Positions 9,327 to 17,789 of a DNA stretch of 64,000 nucleotides are shown here, piece after piece. Source of the DNA: Prochlorococcus sp. AG-402-B05. GTDB taxonomy: Bacteria > Cyanobacteriota > Cyanobacteriia > PCC-6307 > Cyanobiaceae. The stretch lies in the NCBI GenBank assembly GCA_003279635.1, contig QCHK01000004.1:53183-117182 (forward strand), written 5' to 3'. The notes under the pieces were generated by a model. That model did not search any database and was not told where the DNA came from. It saw only the letters and a list, made by a program, of their open reading frames with translations. Position 1 is the first letter of the stretch, and each line of letters opens with the position of its first letter. A program made the position numbers and the translations under genes.

Positions 9327-10724
9327 TTGAACAAAAGAAGAAAAAGAAAATTAAGAAGAGCTATCTTGCGTAACAGTCTTTTCGCTAGCTCGTCTTTTCA
9401 TCTTTACTCTCGCTTCAAAAGAGCTATTAGATGGCTGTTGCCAGGATTAGTAGTCAAAAGATGGATGATGACATCTGGATTGGGCTTGTTAATTGCTTTA
9501 ATTGGAGCCTCTATTTGGGCTGACTTGCGTCCAATTTATTGGGTCGTTGAAATACTTTTTTGGCTTTTAGGATTTATAACTACTTTTTTACCTAGAACCA
9601 TTTCTGGACCCATAGTCTTTTTGATAGGGATATCTCTTTTGATTTGGGGTCAAGGTAGAAGTTTTGAATCTATTAGGCAGGCTTTAGGTTCAAAAAAAGA
9701 TACTTTTTTGGTTGATGCTTTAAGAGCTAAGCAAAAATTAAATAGAGGTCCAAATATTGTTGCTATTGGAGGAGGAACAGGTTTATCTTCGTTATTAAAA
9801 GGCTTAAAAAGATATAGCAGCCGAATCACGGCAATAGTCACTGTTGCTGATGATGGAGGAAGTAGTGGAGTGCTTAGGAGAGAACTGGGTGTTCAGCCTC
9901 CAGGAGACATAAGGAATTGTTTAACAGCTTTAGCAACAGAAGAACCACTTATTAAAGGACTTTTTCAATATCGCTTTACTTCAGGTAGTGGACTTGAGGG
10001 ACATAGTTTTGGGAATCTTTTCTTATCTGCCTTGACTGCTATAACTGGAAGCTTAGAGACCGCAATTACTGCTTCAAGTCGTGTTCTTGCTGTTCAGGGC
10101 CAAGTTGTACCAGCAACTAATGTAGATGTTCGTTTGTGGGCCGAACTCGAAAATGGTGACCGAATAGATGGAGAGTCAGCAATAGGAAAAGCCCGCTTGC
10201 CAATAATCAGAATCGGCTGTTACCCATCGCGACCCCCAGCTTTGCCTAGAGCTCTAGAAGCTATAAGAAATGCTGAAATTATTTTAATAGGCCCAGGAAG
10301 TTTATATACTTCAATTCTCCCAAACCTCCTTGTCCCTGAAATAGTCGAGGCGATTGAGAAGAGCAAAGCTCCAAAACTATATATATGTAATTTGATGACT
10401 CAACCTGGAGAAACTGATGGACTTGACGTAACTGGTCACGTAAGGGCCATAGAAGCACAATTGGCATCAAGAGGAATTTCCAGGAAAATATTTAGTTCAA
10501 TACTTGCTCAAGATGAATTAAAATCATCCCCTTTGGTTGATTACTACAAATCAAAAGGGGCTGAACCAGTCAAATGCAACAAGATTGATCTTTTGTCTAG
10601 AGGATATAACGTTTATTTAGCTTCTCTTCAGGGTTCAAAGGTCACTCCAACTTTGAGGCACGACCCAAGAAGTCTCGCTTTAGCAATAATGAGATTTTAC
10701 AGAAGATACAAAAAACGTAAATAA
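9327..10724 (+). CDS. YvcK/CofD-like protein (gluconeogenesis factor family) with N-terminal membrane segments
   Basis: A 465-residue protein. The C-terminal two thirds is the YvcK/CofD fold: NIVAIGGGTGLSSLLKGLK (about residue 145), VTVADDGGSSGVLRREL and PPGDIRNCLTALA. The last part has EIILIGPGSLYTSILPNLLV and LMTQPGETDG. The first 120 residues add a basic leader and two or three hydrophobic segments (LGLLIALIGASIWADL; ILFWLLGFITTFL; GPIVFLIGISLLIWG), a cyanobacterial arrangement. Family members bind UDP-sugars and affect cell-wall and central metabolism. The frame opens with TTG at 9327; a later ATG would remove the basic leader. It converges with ndhJ, one base apart. Confidence 0.85.
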   Translation: MNKRRKRKLRRAILRNSLFASSSFHLYSRFKRAIRWLLPGLVVKRWMMTSGLGLLIALIGASIWADLRPIYWVVEILFWLLGFITTFLPRTISGPIVFLIGISLLIWGQGRSFESIRQALGSKKDTFLVDALRAKQKLNRGPNIVAIGGGTGLSSLLKGLKRYSSRITAIVTVADDGGSSGVLRRELGVQPPGDIRNCLTALATEEPLIKGLFQYRFTSGSGLEGHSFGNLFLSALTAITGSLETAITASSRVLAVQGQVVPATNVDVRLWAELENGDRIDGESAIGKARLPIIRIGCYPSRPPALPRALEAIRNAEIILIGPGSLYTSILPNLLVPEIVEAIEKSKAPKLYICNLMTQPGETDGLDVTGHVRAIEAQLASRGISRKIFSSILAQDELKSSPLVDYYKSKGAEPVKCNKIDLLSRGYNVYLASLQGSKVTPTLRHDPRSLALAIMRFYRRYKKRK

Positions 10725-10725
10725 A

Positions 10726-11247
10726 TTAGTATGCATCTTGCATTTCATAAAAATCAGGCTGAACATAGTCTTTTCTAAGAGGCCATCCTTTCCAATCTTC
10801 AGGCATTAAAAGTCTTTTAGGATGAGGGTGACCTTTGAAGTTAACACCATACATATCAAATGTTTCTCTTTCTTGCCAATCGGCTCCTCTAAAAAGACTA
10901 TATAAACTAGGAACAGTTAGGTCCCCATTGCGATCTAGGAATACTTTTAATCTTACTTCACGAGGAGAAATATCTTTTTTAAATTCATTCATTTCTATTA
11001 AATTATAAAAACAAACTATATTTAAACCAGGACCTTCGTCATAGCCCCCTTGACATTGCAGATAATTAAATCCATCATTTTTTAACGCTTCAACTATTGA
11101 TAAGAGATTGTTTGGCGAGATTTTTATCACTTCAACTCCTAAGTGGTCTTCTTTGAGAGGAATGTTTTCAAATCCATTTTTAGAGAGCCAATTGCTTATT
11201 GGACCTGAGATTTTTTCTTCAAATACAATTTCCGAATCTGTTGTCAT
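10726..11247 (-). CDS. ndhJ: NAD(P)H-quinone oxidoreductase subunit J
   Basis: NdhJ belongs to the hydrophilic arm of the thylakoid NDH-1 complex (cyclic electron flow, respiration, CO2 uptake). The 173-residue protein carries the complex I 30 kDa signature: [20 protein letters not shown] then [22 protein letters not shown]. It is the last gene of ndhC-ndhK-ndhJ, starting 17 bp after ndhK, the standard cyanobacterial order. Confidence 0.96.
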   Translation of the reverse strand: MTTDSEIVFEEKISGPISNWLSKNGFENIPLKEDHLGVEVIKISPNNLLSIVEALKNDGFNYLQCQGGYDEGPGLNIVCFYNLIEMNEFKKDISPREVRLKVFLDRNGDLTVPSLYSLFRGADWQERETFDMYGVNFKGHPHPKRLLMPEDWKGWPLRKDYVQPDFYEMQDAY

Positions 11248-11264
11248 TTTTTTATAAGAGAGGC

Positions 11265-12014
11265 TTAATTACTTGAAAGTTCTTCAGATATTTTTTGAAC
11301 CTCTTTTAAAGATTGATCAAACTCTTCAGAAAGTGAAGGATTTAAAGCAGTTAGTTGGGTTTTTGCCTTTAGGTATTGTCCATTTACTTTTGCCTCGACT
11401 CGATTCATTTTATGAGGGATAGTTAAATAACGATGAGTTTGGGTGATTTTTGATCTTTCTGAGATTGATTCGTTTGCAACTTTTTTTCTTAATTTAATGA
11501 CAGCATCAAATATTGCTTCAGGTCTTGGAGGACATCCTGGAAGGTAAAGATCAACAGGTATTAACTTATCAACACCCCTGACTGCCGTGGTGGAGTCTGC
11601 GCTGAACATTCCACCAGTAATGGTGCAAGCTCCCATAGCAATTACGTACTTGGGATCTGGCATTTGCTCATAAAGCCTTACAAGAGCTGGTGCCATTTTC
11701 ATTGTGACCGTGCCTGCCACTATTAGTAGATCTGCTTGTCTAGGAGAACTTCTAGGTACTAATCCAAATCTGTCAAAATCAAATCTAGATCCAATTAGAG
11801 CTGCAAATTCAATAAAACAACAAGCAGTTCCATAAAGAAGAGGCCATAGACTACTTAACCTTGCCCAGTTATGAAGATCTTCAAGGCTAGTGAGGATTAT
11901 GTTTTCGCTTAAATCATTTGTTACTTTCGGCGTCCCAACTGGGCCACAGGAAGCTTCTCTAAGATTTCTTACAGCTTCAGAAGAGGGAGATTTTTTCAAG
12001 GGATTCAACTCCAT
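11265..12014 (-). CDS. ndhK: NAD(P)H-quinone oxidoreductase subunit K
   Basis: NdhK (PSST-type) holds the N2-like [4Fe-4S] cluster of NDH-1. The four cluster cysteines are visible: the CC pair in [15 protein letters not shown], one in [13 protein letters not shown], and one in [10 protein letters not shown]. Length is 249 residues, with a variable hydrophilic C-terminal tail after about residue 185 that is longer than the core needs. Its start overlaps the ndhC stop by 10 bases, indicating translational coupling. Confidence 0.96.
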   Translation of the reverse strand: MELNPLKKSPSSEAVRNLREASCGPVGTPKVTNDLSENIILTSLEDLHNWARLSSLWPLLYGTACCFIEFAALIGSRFDFDRFGLVPRSSPRQADLLIVAGTVTMKMAPALVRLYEQMPDPKYVIAMGACTITGGMFSADSTTAVRGVDKLIPVDLYLPGCPPRPEAIFDAVIKLRKKVANESISERSKITQTHRYLTIPHKMNRVEAKVNGQYLKAKTQLTALNPSLSEEFDQSLKEVQKISEELSSN

Positions 12015-12367
12015 TCAAGGGCACCTTTTCTCCATGCATATGCTAATGCCACAACTAGTATTGTGATAAAAACAAGAGCTTCTATGAAGGCTAATAACCC
12101 AAGTTTGTGAAATGCAACTGCCCATGGGTAAAGGAACACCGTCTCAACATCAAATATAACGAAAACAAGAGCAAACATGTAGTAACGAATATTAAATTGA
12201 ATCCATGCCCCTCCAATGGGCTCCATACCAGATTCATATGTAAGCTGTCTTTCTCCTGCCTTGCTTTTAGGAGCTATTAACTTATTTGTTGTAAGAGCAA
12301 GAATTGGAACTGCTCCAGAAATAAGAAGAAATCCTAAAAAATACTCATAACCCTGAAGGGAAAACAT
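12005..12367 (-). CDS. ndhC: NAD(P)H-quinone oxidoreductase subunit 3
   Basis: A 120-residue membrane subunit of NDH-1 with three transmembrane segments (about residues 8-28, 62-82 and 90-112). The complex I subunit 3 loop is present: [20 protein letters not shown], followed by [15 protein letters not shown]. It is the first gene of ndhC-K-J. Its promoter must lie in the short gap (12368-12427) shared with the divergent rubredoxin gene. Confidence 0.96.
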   Translation of the reverse strand: MFSLQGYEYFLGFLLISGAVPILALTTNKLIAPKSKAGERQLTYESGMEPIGGAWIQFNIRYYMFALVFVIFDVETVFLYPWAVAFHKLGLLAFIEALVFITILVVALAYAWRKGALEWS

Positions 12368-12427
12368 GAATGCATTACTGGTTTCAATATCATTCTGACA
12401 GTCATTTTTTAGATTAGTGCCATAGAG

Positions 12428-12877
12428 TTGTTATATGTGAAAGTGAAAACTGTGAGTAAAGACACAAAAACAGAATCAAATCCTTTGGGAGATTTGAATC
12501 TTGATGAACAACAAAATCAAGTTATTTCATTTGAACCAAAAAACTCAAAAGAGGAATCTGATCCAAAATCAAATCGCTTCGAATGTATGAGCTGTGGTTT
12601 TATTTATGATCCTGATGAGGGTATAAAAAAGCTAAATATTGAACCAGGAACAGCATTCCTAGACATAGATAGGGAGAAGTTTAGATGTCCAGTCTGTCGA
12701 GTAGGATTTGGTGGATACAAGGATATTGGACCTAAATCAAAGCCTAGTGGATTTGAAGAAAACCTTACTTACGGCTTTGGATTTAATAAACTTCCTTCAG
12801 GCCAGAAAAACGTTCTTATTTTTGGAAGCCTGGCTTTAGCCGCTGCCTGTTTTCTCTCTCTTTATTCTTTGAAATGA
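12428..12877 (+). CDS. rubA: Membrane-anchored rubredoxin (RubA type)
   Basis: A rubredoxin domain with both CxxC iron-binding knuckles ([15 protein letters not shown] and [13 protein letters not shown], about residues 57-100) and a C-terminal membrane anchor ([19 protein letters not shown]). Thylakoid RubA is needed for PSII assembly in cyanobacteria and algae. The frame opens with TTG at 12428; GTG codons at 12437, 12443 and 12452 are alternatives, and the GTG at 12452 (SKDTKTESN) looks the most natural. Its stop overlaps the ycf48 start (ATGA, 12874-12877). First gene of the PSII assembly operon. Confidence 0.92.
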   Translation: MLYVKVKTVSKDTKTESNPLGDLNLDEQQNQVISFEPKNSKEESDPKSNRFECMSCGFIYDPDEGIKKLNIEPGTAFLDIDREKFRCPVCRVGFGGYKDIGPKSKPSGFEENLTYGFGFNKLPSGQKNVLIFGSLALAAACFLSLYSLK

Positions 12878-13890
12878 AACGTCTGTTTTCAAATGTCATT
12901 AATTTGACCCTTGTCTTAATAGTTGGAGTAGCTCTTAGTGGTTGTACTGTTAGCAATGCTTCCATGGGCTCATCAAGTCCTTGGTCAGCAGTTGACCTTG
13001 ATACTGAGGCAAATCCATTAGATGTTGACTTTGTAGATGATAAAAATGGGTTCTTAGTCGGTACAAACAGATTAATTCTGGAGACAAATGATGGAGGAAT
13101 AACTTGGAAAGAAAGAAATTTAGATATCCCAAGCCAAGGTAATTTTCGTTTAATAAGCGTTGATTTCAAAGGCCAAGAAGGTTGGATAGCAGGTCAACCA
13201 GGATTGATTCTTCATACCACTGATGGAGGAAAAAATTGGACTCGTCTTGATTTGGGAAATAAGTTACCTGGAGATCCGTATTTGATAACTACAATTGATA
13301 CTGATTTTGCTGAGTTAGCAACTACTGCTGGAGCAATTTATAAAACTACCGATGCTGGTTCCAATTGGGAGGCAATTGTTCTTGATACTTCTGGATCTGG
13401 AGGCATAAGAGAATTAAGACGTACAAATAACGGTGGATATATAAGTGTTAGTAGCCTTGGGAACTTCTTCTCAGTCTTAAGACCTGGAGAAGAGATATGG
13501 AGCCCTCATCAAAGAGCAAGTAGTAAGAGAGTTCAAAGTGTTGGTGAAAAGCCGAATGGAGATTTATGGATGCTTTCTAGAGGAGCTGAAATCAGATTTA
13601 ATGCAGATCCTGATGATATCGATTCATGGTCAAAGCCCATAATCCCAATCGTTAATGGGTATAACTATCAAGATCTTGTTTGGGATCCATCTAAGTCGAT
13701 TTGGGCCGCTGGAGGAAATGGAACTTTATTAGTGAGCAATGATGAGGGAAAAACTTGGGAAAAAGACCCTGTTGGTGAATCTGTTCCAACAAATTTCATA
13801 AGAATTCTATTTCTGGACGGTTTAAATAGTGACAGTCCTAAGGGATTTGTATTCGGAGAAAGGGGCAATTTACTGCGGTGGCAGGGTTGA
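12874..13890 (+). CDS. ycf48: Photosystem II assembly/stability factor Ycf48 (HCF136)
   Basis: A 338-residue lumenal lipoprotein that binds newly made D1 during PSII reaction-centre assembly. The N-terminal signal ends in a lipobox (VGVALSGC, Cys near residue 24). The mature part is a seven-bladed beta-propeller with repeated BNR/Asp-box-like blades, e.g. ETNDGGITWKERNLD, HTTDGGKNWTRLDLG, KTTDAGSNWEAIVLD and SNDEGKTWEKDPVG. It is translationally coupled to rubA and lies 107 bp upstream of psbE, the standard rubA-ycf48-psbE arrangement. Confidence 0.96.
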   Translation: MKRLFSNVINLTLVLIVGVALSGCTVSNASMGSSSPWSAVDLDTEANPLDVDFVDDKNGFLVGTNRLILETNDGGITWKERNLDIPSQGNFRLISVDFKGQEGWIAGQPGLILHTTDGGKNWTRLDLGNKLPGDPYLITTIDTDFAELATTAGAIYKTTDAGSNWEAIVLDTSGSGGIRELRRTNNGGYISVSSLGNFFSVLRPGEEIWSPHQRASSKRVQSVGEKPNGDLWMLSRGAEIRFNADPDDIDSWSKPIIPIVNGYNYQDLVWDPSKSIWAAGGNGTLLVSNDEGKTWEKDPVGESVPTNFIRILFLDGLNSDSPKGFVFGERGNLLRWQG

Positions 13891-13997
13891 AATCATAAAT
13901 TTTTGATGATTTCCATGACTCTGTGTAACCACCTTGCAACAGAGATCGTTTCTTATGGTTTCGCTTGATAAGATCACTGAGCTGATTAAGTGAGGCT

Positions 13998-14246
13998 ATG
14001 GCTGCCGGCTCTACCGGGGAACGCCCGTTTTTTGAGATCATTACTAGTGTCCGCTATTGGATTATCCATGCGGTTGCACTTCCTGCGATCTTCGTGGCAG
14101 GATTCCTATTTGTGTCTTCTGGGCTTGCCTACGACGCTTTTGGAACTCCTAGACCAGATACGTATTTTCAGGCTGGAGAAAGCAAAGCTCCTGTTGTTGT
14201 TCAGCGCTTTGATTCCAAGGCTGAACTTGACACTCGTCTGAAATAA
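13998..14246 (+). CDS. psbE: Cytochrome b559 alpha subunit
   Basis: The 82-residue PsbE, full length. The single membrane helix contains the haem-ligand histidine in [19 protein letters not shown], after the N-terminal stromal segment [13 protein letters not shown]. In PSII it normally pairs with PsbF, which supplies the second haem-ligand histidine. Here the next gene, after 29 bases, is psbL; psbF is not between them (see findings). Confidence 0.97.
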
Positions 14247-14275
14247 CCAAATTTCAACTGATTGCTTTTTTATCC

Positions 14276-14395
14276 ATGCAAGTCAATCCAAATCCAAATA
14301 AAGTTCCGGTTGAGTTAAACCGGACAAGTCTTTATCTTGGACTCTTACTTGTTTTTGTAATGGGAATTCTTTTTTCCAGTTACTTCTTTAACTAA
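14276..14395 (+). CDS. psbL: Photosystem II reaction centre protein L
   Basis: A 39-residue single-helix PSII protein opening with [20 protein letters not shown] and ending [10 protein letters not shown], which is the PsbL consensus. It is needed for dimer formation and acceptor-side function. It starts 29 bases after the psbE stop and 11 bases before psbJ. The immediate junction with psbE is unusual because psbF normally intervenes. Confidence 0.96.
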
Positions 14396-14406
14396 ATCTC
14401 TTTATC

Positions 14407-14604
14407 ATGAGCAAATTAAAAGGTCCTGATGGACGAGTAGGAGATCGTCTGCCAGATGGTAGACCTGCGATCTCCTGGGAAAGACGGTGGACAGAGGGAG
14501 CACTTCCTTTATGGTTAGTAGCTACTGCAGGTGGAACAGCTGTAATTTTTGTTCTGGGTATTTTCTTTTATGGTTCATACACTGGTATTGGTAACGCTGG
14601 TTAG
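14407..14604 (+). CDS. psbJ: Photosystem II reaction centre protein J
   Basis: A 65-residue PsbJ with a hydrophilic N-terminal extension ([18 protein letters not shown]) and one membrane helix ([20 protein letters not shown]), ending [13 protein letters not shown] as in other PsbJ proteins. It is the last gene of the rubA-ycf48-psbE-psbL-psbJ operon and is followed by a strong hairpin. Confidence 0.96.
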   Translation: MSKLKGPDGRVGDRLPDGRPAISWERRWTEGALPLWLVATAGGTAVIFVLGIFFYGSYTGIGNAG

Positions 14605-14637
14605 TTTCAATTAAATAAATACTATTTATTTGAAATT

Positions 14638-14678
14638 AAAAAACCAATCGACATTTAATGTGCCGGTTGGTTTTTTTT
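14638..14678. terminator. Bidirectional terminator between psbJ and mtnP
   Basis: Inverted repeat AACCAATCG / CGGTTGGTT with one G-T wobble and a loop of about 12 bases. It is flanked by an A run on the left and eight T residues on the right, so it can act as an intrinsic terminator for psbJ (plus strand) and for mtnP (minus strand), whose stop codon lies inside it. Confidence 0.8.
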
Positions 14679-15608
14679 AAGCCAATATTTATCTGTAAAT
14701 AATTTGATCTTACTTTTAGTTTTGTCTGGTACATGCTCTTCTTGAGTGACTAATGCATCTTTTAATGTATTATGAAAAGAGCTTGGCTGCCTTAATGATG
14801 AGACTCTTTTAGCAACAGCAGAAATTATTGATTTTGCAAAATTTGCATTTTCCTGAAGATTTTCAATGACCATTTCTACAGATACATTTTCGCAATTTTG
14901 ATTCCAGCAATCATAATCAGTAACCATTGAGAGGCTGGAATAGGCGATTTCTGCTTCTTTTGCCAATCTAGCTTCAGTATGGTTTGTCATACCTATTATT
15001 GAGCATCCCCAATCTCTATAAAAGTTTGATTCTGCTCTTGTTGAAAAGGCTGGTCCTTCCATAGCAAGATATGTTCCTCCAATATGCATTTTTTTGTCTT
15101 TTGTTAAAAGTTTTTCTATTTCTTTCGAAAGTGTTTGAGAAAGAATGTCGCAAAATGGATTTGCCATGCTTATGTCCTCTACAACTCCATTGTTGAAAAA
15201 AGTCAATGGCCTTTAATGAGTGCGATCAATAAATTGATCAGGAATAACAATGTCACAAGGTTTGATATTTTCTTTTAACGATCCCACTGCTGATGCGGAT
15301 ATCAACCATCTAACATTTAGAGAGCGCATAGCTCAGATATTTGCTTTGTATGGAATTTCGCTTGGATTTAAAGTATGTTTCTCTCCGTGGCGAGCAAGAA
15401 AAACAATTTCTATTCCAAATAGATTGCCTATTAATAACTTATTTGATGGTTTCCCATAGGGAGTGTCTAAGCTTAACTCGACTATGTTTTTAAGATTTTC
15501 TATCCTATATAGTCCGCTTCCGCCAATAATTCCTAATCTTGCTTTTTTGAAATCGTAGGCATCTGATTGTGTTCCAGAAATATTCAAAAAATCATGTTCA
15601 GTGATCAT
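14655..15608 (-). pseudogene. mtnP: S-methyl-5'-thioadenosine phosphorylase interrupted by two in-frame stops
   Basis: MTA phosphorylase splits methylthioadenosine into adenine and methylthioribose-1-phosphate. The whole gene reads in one frame (318 codons) with no indel, from the start at 15606-15608 (LGIIGGSGLYR near residue 25) to KKNQPAH. It is cut by TGA at 15333-15335 ([22 protein letters not shown]) and TAA at 15213-15215 ([18 protein letters not shown]). Homologues have Trp at the first site, so TGG to TGA is the likely change. Core motifs (HGEKHTLNPSEIPY, AMEGPAFSTRAES, GMTNHTEARLAKEAEIAY) are intact. It is either a recently dead gene or a sequence error. Its start overlaps the divergent SelD-fusion start. 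Confidence 0.85.
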
Positions 15609-17774
15609 CTTGTTCTAGCTGGTGGTGGTCATACACATGCCCTTGTGTTGCTCCAGTGGGCAATGAATCCAAAATTGAAGCCTGCTGGAATGATTACTTT
15701 AGTTAATAAAGCAAGTACAACTATTTATTCTGGGATGTTCCCAGGTGTCATAGCAGGTAAATACAAGATAGATGAAATACTAATTGATTTGAGGAAACTT
15801 GCTTCAAAAGCAGGAGTTTCATTTGTAATGGCAGAAATTGAGGGGATAAATCTTAAGGAAAAAAAGTTACTTTTAGCAGGACGCCCAGAAATTGAATATT
15901 CTCTATTGTCCCTAAATATAGGAACAAAAACTAATATAAATCCTAAACTTTTTATTAAAGGGGATAGAGATTTGACTGTTCCCATTAAACCTTTTTCTGA
16001 ATCCTATAAATTTATTGTCGATCAAGATATCCACAAGAATGATTCTTCTGCAAAACCATTTGTAATTATTGGTGCTGGATTCGCTGGAATAGAAATAGCT
16101 TTTTCTTTAAGAAAAAGATGGCCAAAAAGGTCTATTTTATTAAATGTTAAATCAGGGAGAAATATAAATAAAAATCTGTTAAGAAATTTAAAGGCTTTAG
16201 ATATTGAAATTACACAAAAGCAACCATCTATTTCATATCCAAAATTAATATGTACCGGAAATAAATCATTTAATTGGTTAAAGGATAGTGGTTTACCTAT
16301 AGATCAAAATGGGAGGGTTCTAACAAAAAAAACTCTTCAAGTCCTTAACTATCCAGAGTTATTTGCTGTAGGAGATTGTGGTGTCATTAAGGATTATCCT
16401 CGACCTTCTTCTGGAGTATGGGCAGTTCGTGCAGCAAAACCACTGGCAAATAATTTAGAGTTTATAACTAAGGGTTTAAAACTAGAGGAATGGAAACCTC
16501 AAAGAAAAGCAATACAACTTTTGGATATCAACATTAGAAAAAAGAAATCTAAAGCTTTTATTTCCTGGGGTGAAGTTATTATTGGTCCTTTTGATTTTTT
16601 ATCAAGTTTAAAAGAATTAATTGATAAACAATTTATCTCTAAATTTGATCTAGTTAAAGATATAAATTCAGATATGTCTTCTGAAGAAGAGATGATTAAA
16701 TGTAGAGGATGTGCGGCAAAATTAGCTTTTACTCCATTAAGTTCAGCATTAAAAAAAGTAGATTTAATAGAATCTTCAAAAGATGATTCTATGAATATAG
16801 GGATATTAAATTCTGATAAAACTTTGATACAAAGTGTAGATGGATTCCCTTCTTTAATTAGTGATCCTTGGTTAAATGGAAGACTTTTAGCGTTTCATTC
16901 CTGTTCTGATATTTGGGCATGCGGAGGATCTGTGATTTCTGCACAGTCTATTATCAACTTGCCATCCATATCTAATAATTTACAGCAAGAATTGTTATAT
17001 CAAGTTTTGGAAGGTATTAATTCTGCTTTAACTATCCAAGGTGCAAATCTTATAGGTGGGCATACATTAGAATCAAGAAAAATTTCTGAAGAGCCTTTTT
17101 CCCTAGGAATAGAAAGCTCATTAACTGTAAATGGGGTTATTGATGATAAAAAATATTTTTGGCCTAAGGGAGGAATGAAAAATGGAGATGAAATTTTAAT
17201 TAGTCGTTCTTTGGGAACTGGAATTATTTTTTCTGCATTTATGAATGGTCAAGTAAAACCTTATATACTTGATAATGTCTTAAAAGAAATGAATAAAAGT
17301 CAGCATGAGATTGTCAATTATATTAATCAATTAACAAATCTAAATCCACGCTCAAAAATTGTTAATGCATGTACTGATATAACTGGATTTGGTTTGATAG
17401 GTCATTTGTCAGAAATGTTGGAATCTACAAATAGTGATCAATTAAAAATGAATTCAGAACCATTTAAAGTCACTCTTGAACTGGATAATATACCATTATA
17501 TGATGGTGTAAAGGAACTTTTAGATAAAGGGTTTGAAAGCACTTTTGCCTCTGCAAATCAAATTTTTCTAAAAAATATTGATGGAGATAAAAACTTAAGA
17601 TTTGAGCTCACATCTAATGACTCTTACTCTAATAGATCCTTTTATAATTCCATGCTAAAAATCTTAGTAGACCCACAAACTTGTGGCCCTTTGGTTGTTT
17701 GTTGTTCATCCATTTATTCAGAAAAACTTATACAGCAAGGACCTTGGATTAAAATAGGTTTTATTTCCGAATAA
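15594..17774 (+). CDS. selD: Pyridine nucleotide-disulfide oxidoreductase fused to selenide,water dikinase-like domain
   Basis: A fusion of about 726 residues. The N-terminal part is a FAD/NAD(P)-binding oxidoreductase of the NDH-2-like family (HLVLAGGGHTHALVLLQW, FVIIGAGFAGIEIAFSLRKR, ELFAVGDCGVIKDYPRP). The C-terminal part, from about residue 360, is SelD/AIR-synthase-like: CRGCAAK holds the Cys and Lys equivalent to E. coli SelD C17/K20, with SVDGFPSLISDPW, ADIWACGG-like HSCSDIWACGG, NLIGGHTLES and DITGFGLIGHLSEML. SelD makes selenophosphate, but whether selenium is used here is unknown. The ATG at 15594 (MFSDHLVLAGGG) is preferred over 15567. Confidence 0.85.
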   Translation: MFSDHLVLAGGGHTHALVLLQWAMNPKLKPAGMITLVNKASTTIYSGMFPGVIAGKYKIDEILIDLRKLASKAGVSFVMAEIEGINLKEKKLLLAGRPEIEYSLLSLNIGTKTNINPKLFIKGDRDLTVPIKPFSESYKFIVDQDIHKNDSSAKPFVIIGAGFAGIEIAFSLRKRWPKRSILLNVKSGRNINKNLLRNLKALDIEITQKQPSISYPKLICTGNKSFNWLKDSGLPIDQNGRVLTKKTLQVLNYPELFAVGDCGVIKDYPRPSSGVWAVRAAKPLANNLEFITKGLKLEEWKPQRKAIQLLDINIRKKKSKAFISWGEVIIGPFDFLSSLKELIDKQFISKFDLVKDINSDMSSEEEMIKCRGCAAKLAFTPLSSALKKVDLIESSKDDSMNIGILNSDKTLIQSVDGFPSLISDPWLNGRLLAFHSCSDIWACGGSVISAQSIINLPSISNNLQQELLYQVLEGINSALTIQGANLIGGHTLESRKISEEPFSLGIESSLTVNGVIDDKKYFWPKGGMKNGDEILISRSLGTGIIFSAFMNGQVKPYILDNVLKEMNKSQHEIVNYINQLTNLNPRSKIVNACTDITGFGLIGHLSEMLESTNSDQLKMNSEPFKVTLELDNIPLYDGVKELLDKGFESTFASANQIFLKNIDGDKNLRFELTSNDSYSNRSFYNSMLKILVDPQTCGPLVVCCSSIYSEKLIQQGPWIKIGFISE

Positions 17775-17789
17775 ATACTTATTAAATTT

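Noticed and set aside
15333..15335. TGA in mtnP as a selenocysteine codon, given the adjacent SelD-like gene
   Set aside because: The site corresponds to Trp, not Cys, in MTA phosphorylases; a second stop (TAA) also interrupts the frame; no SECIS-like hairpin was seen next to the TGA.
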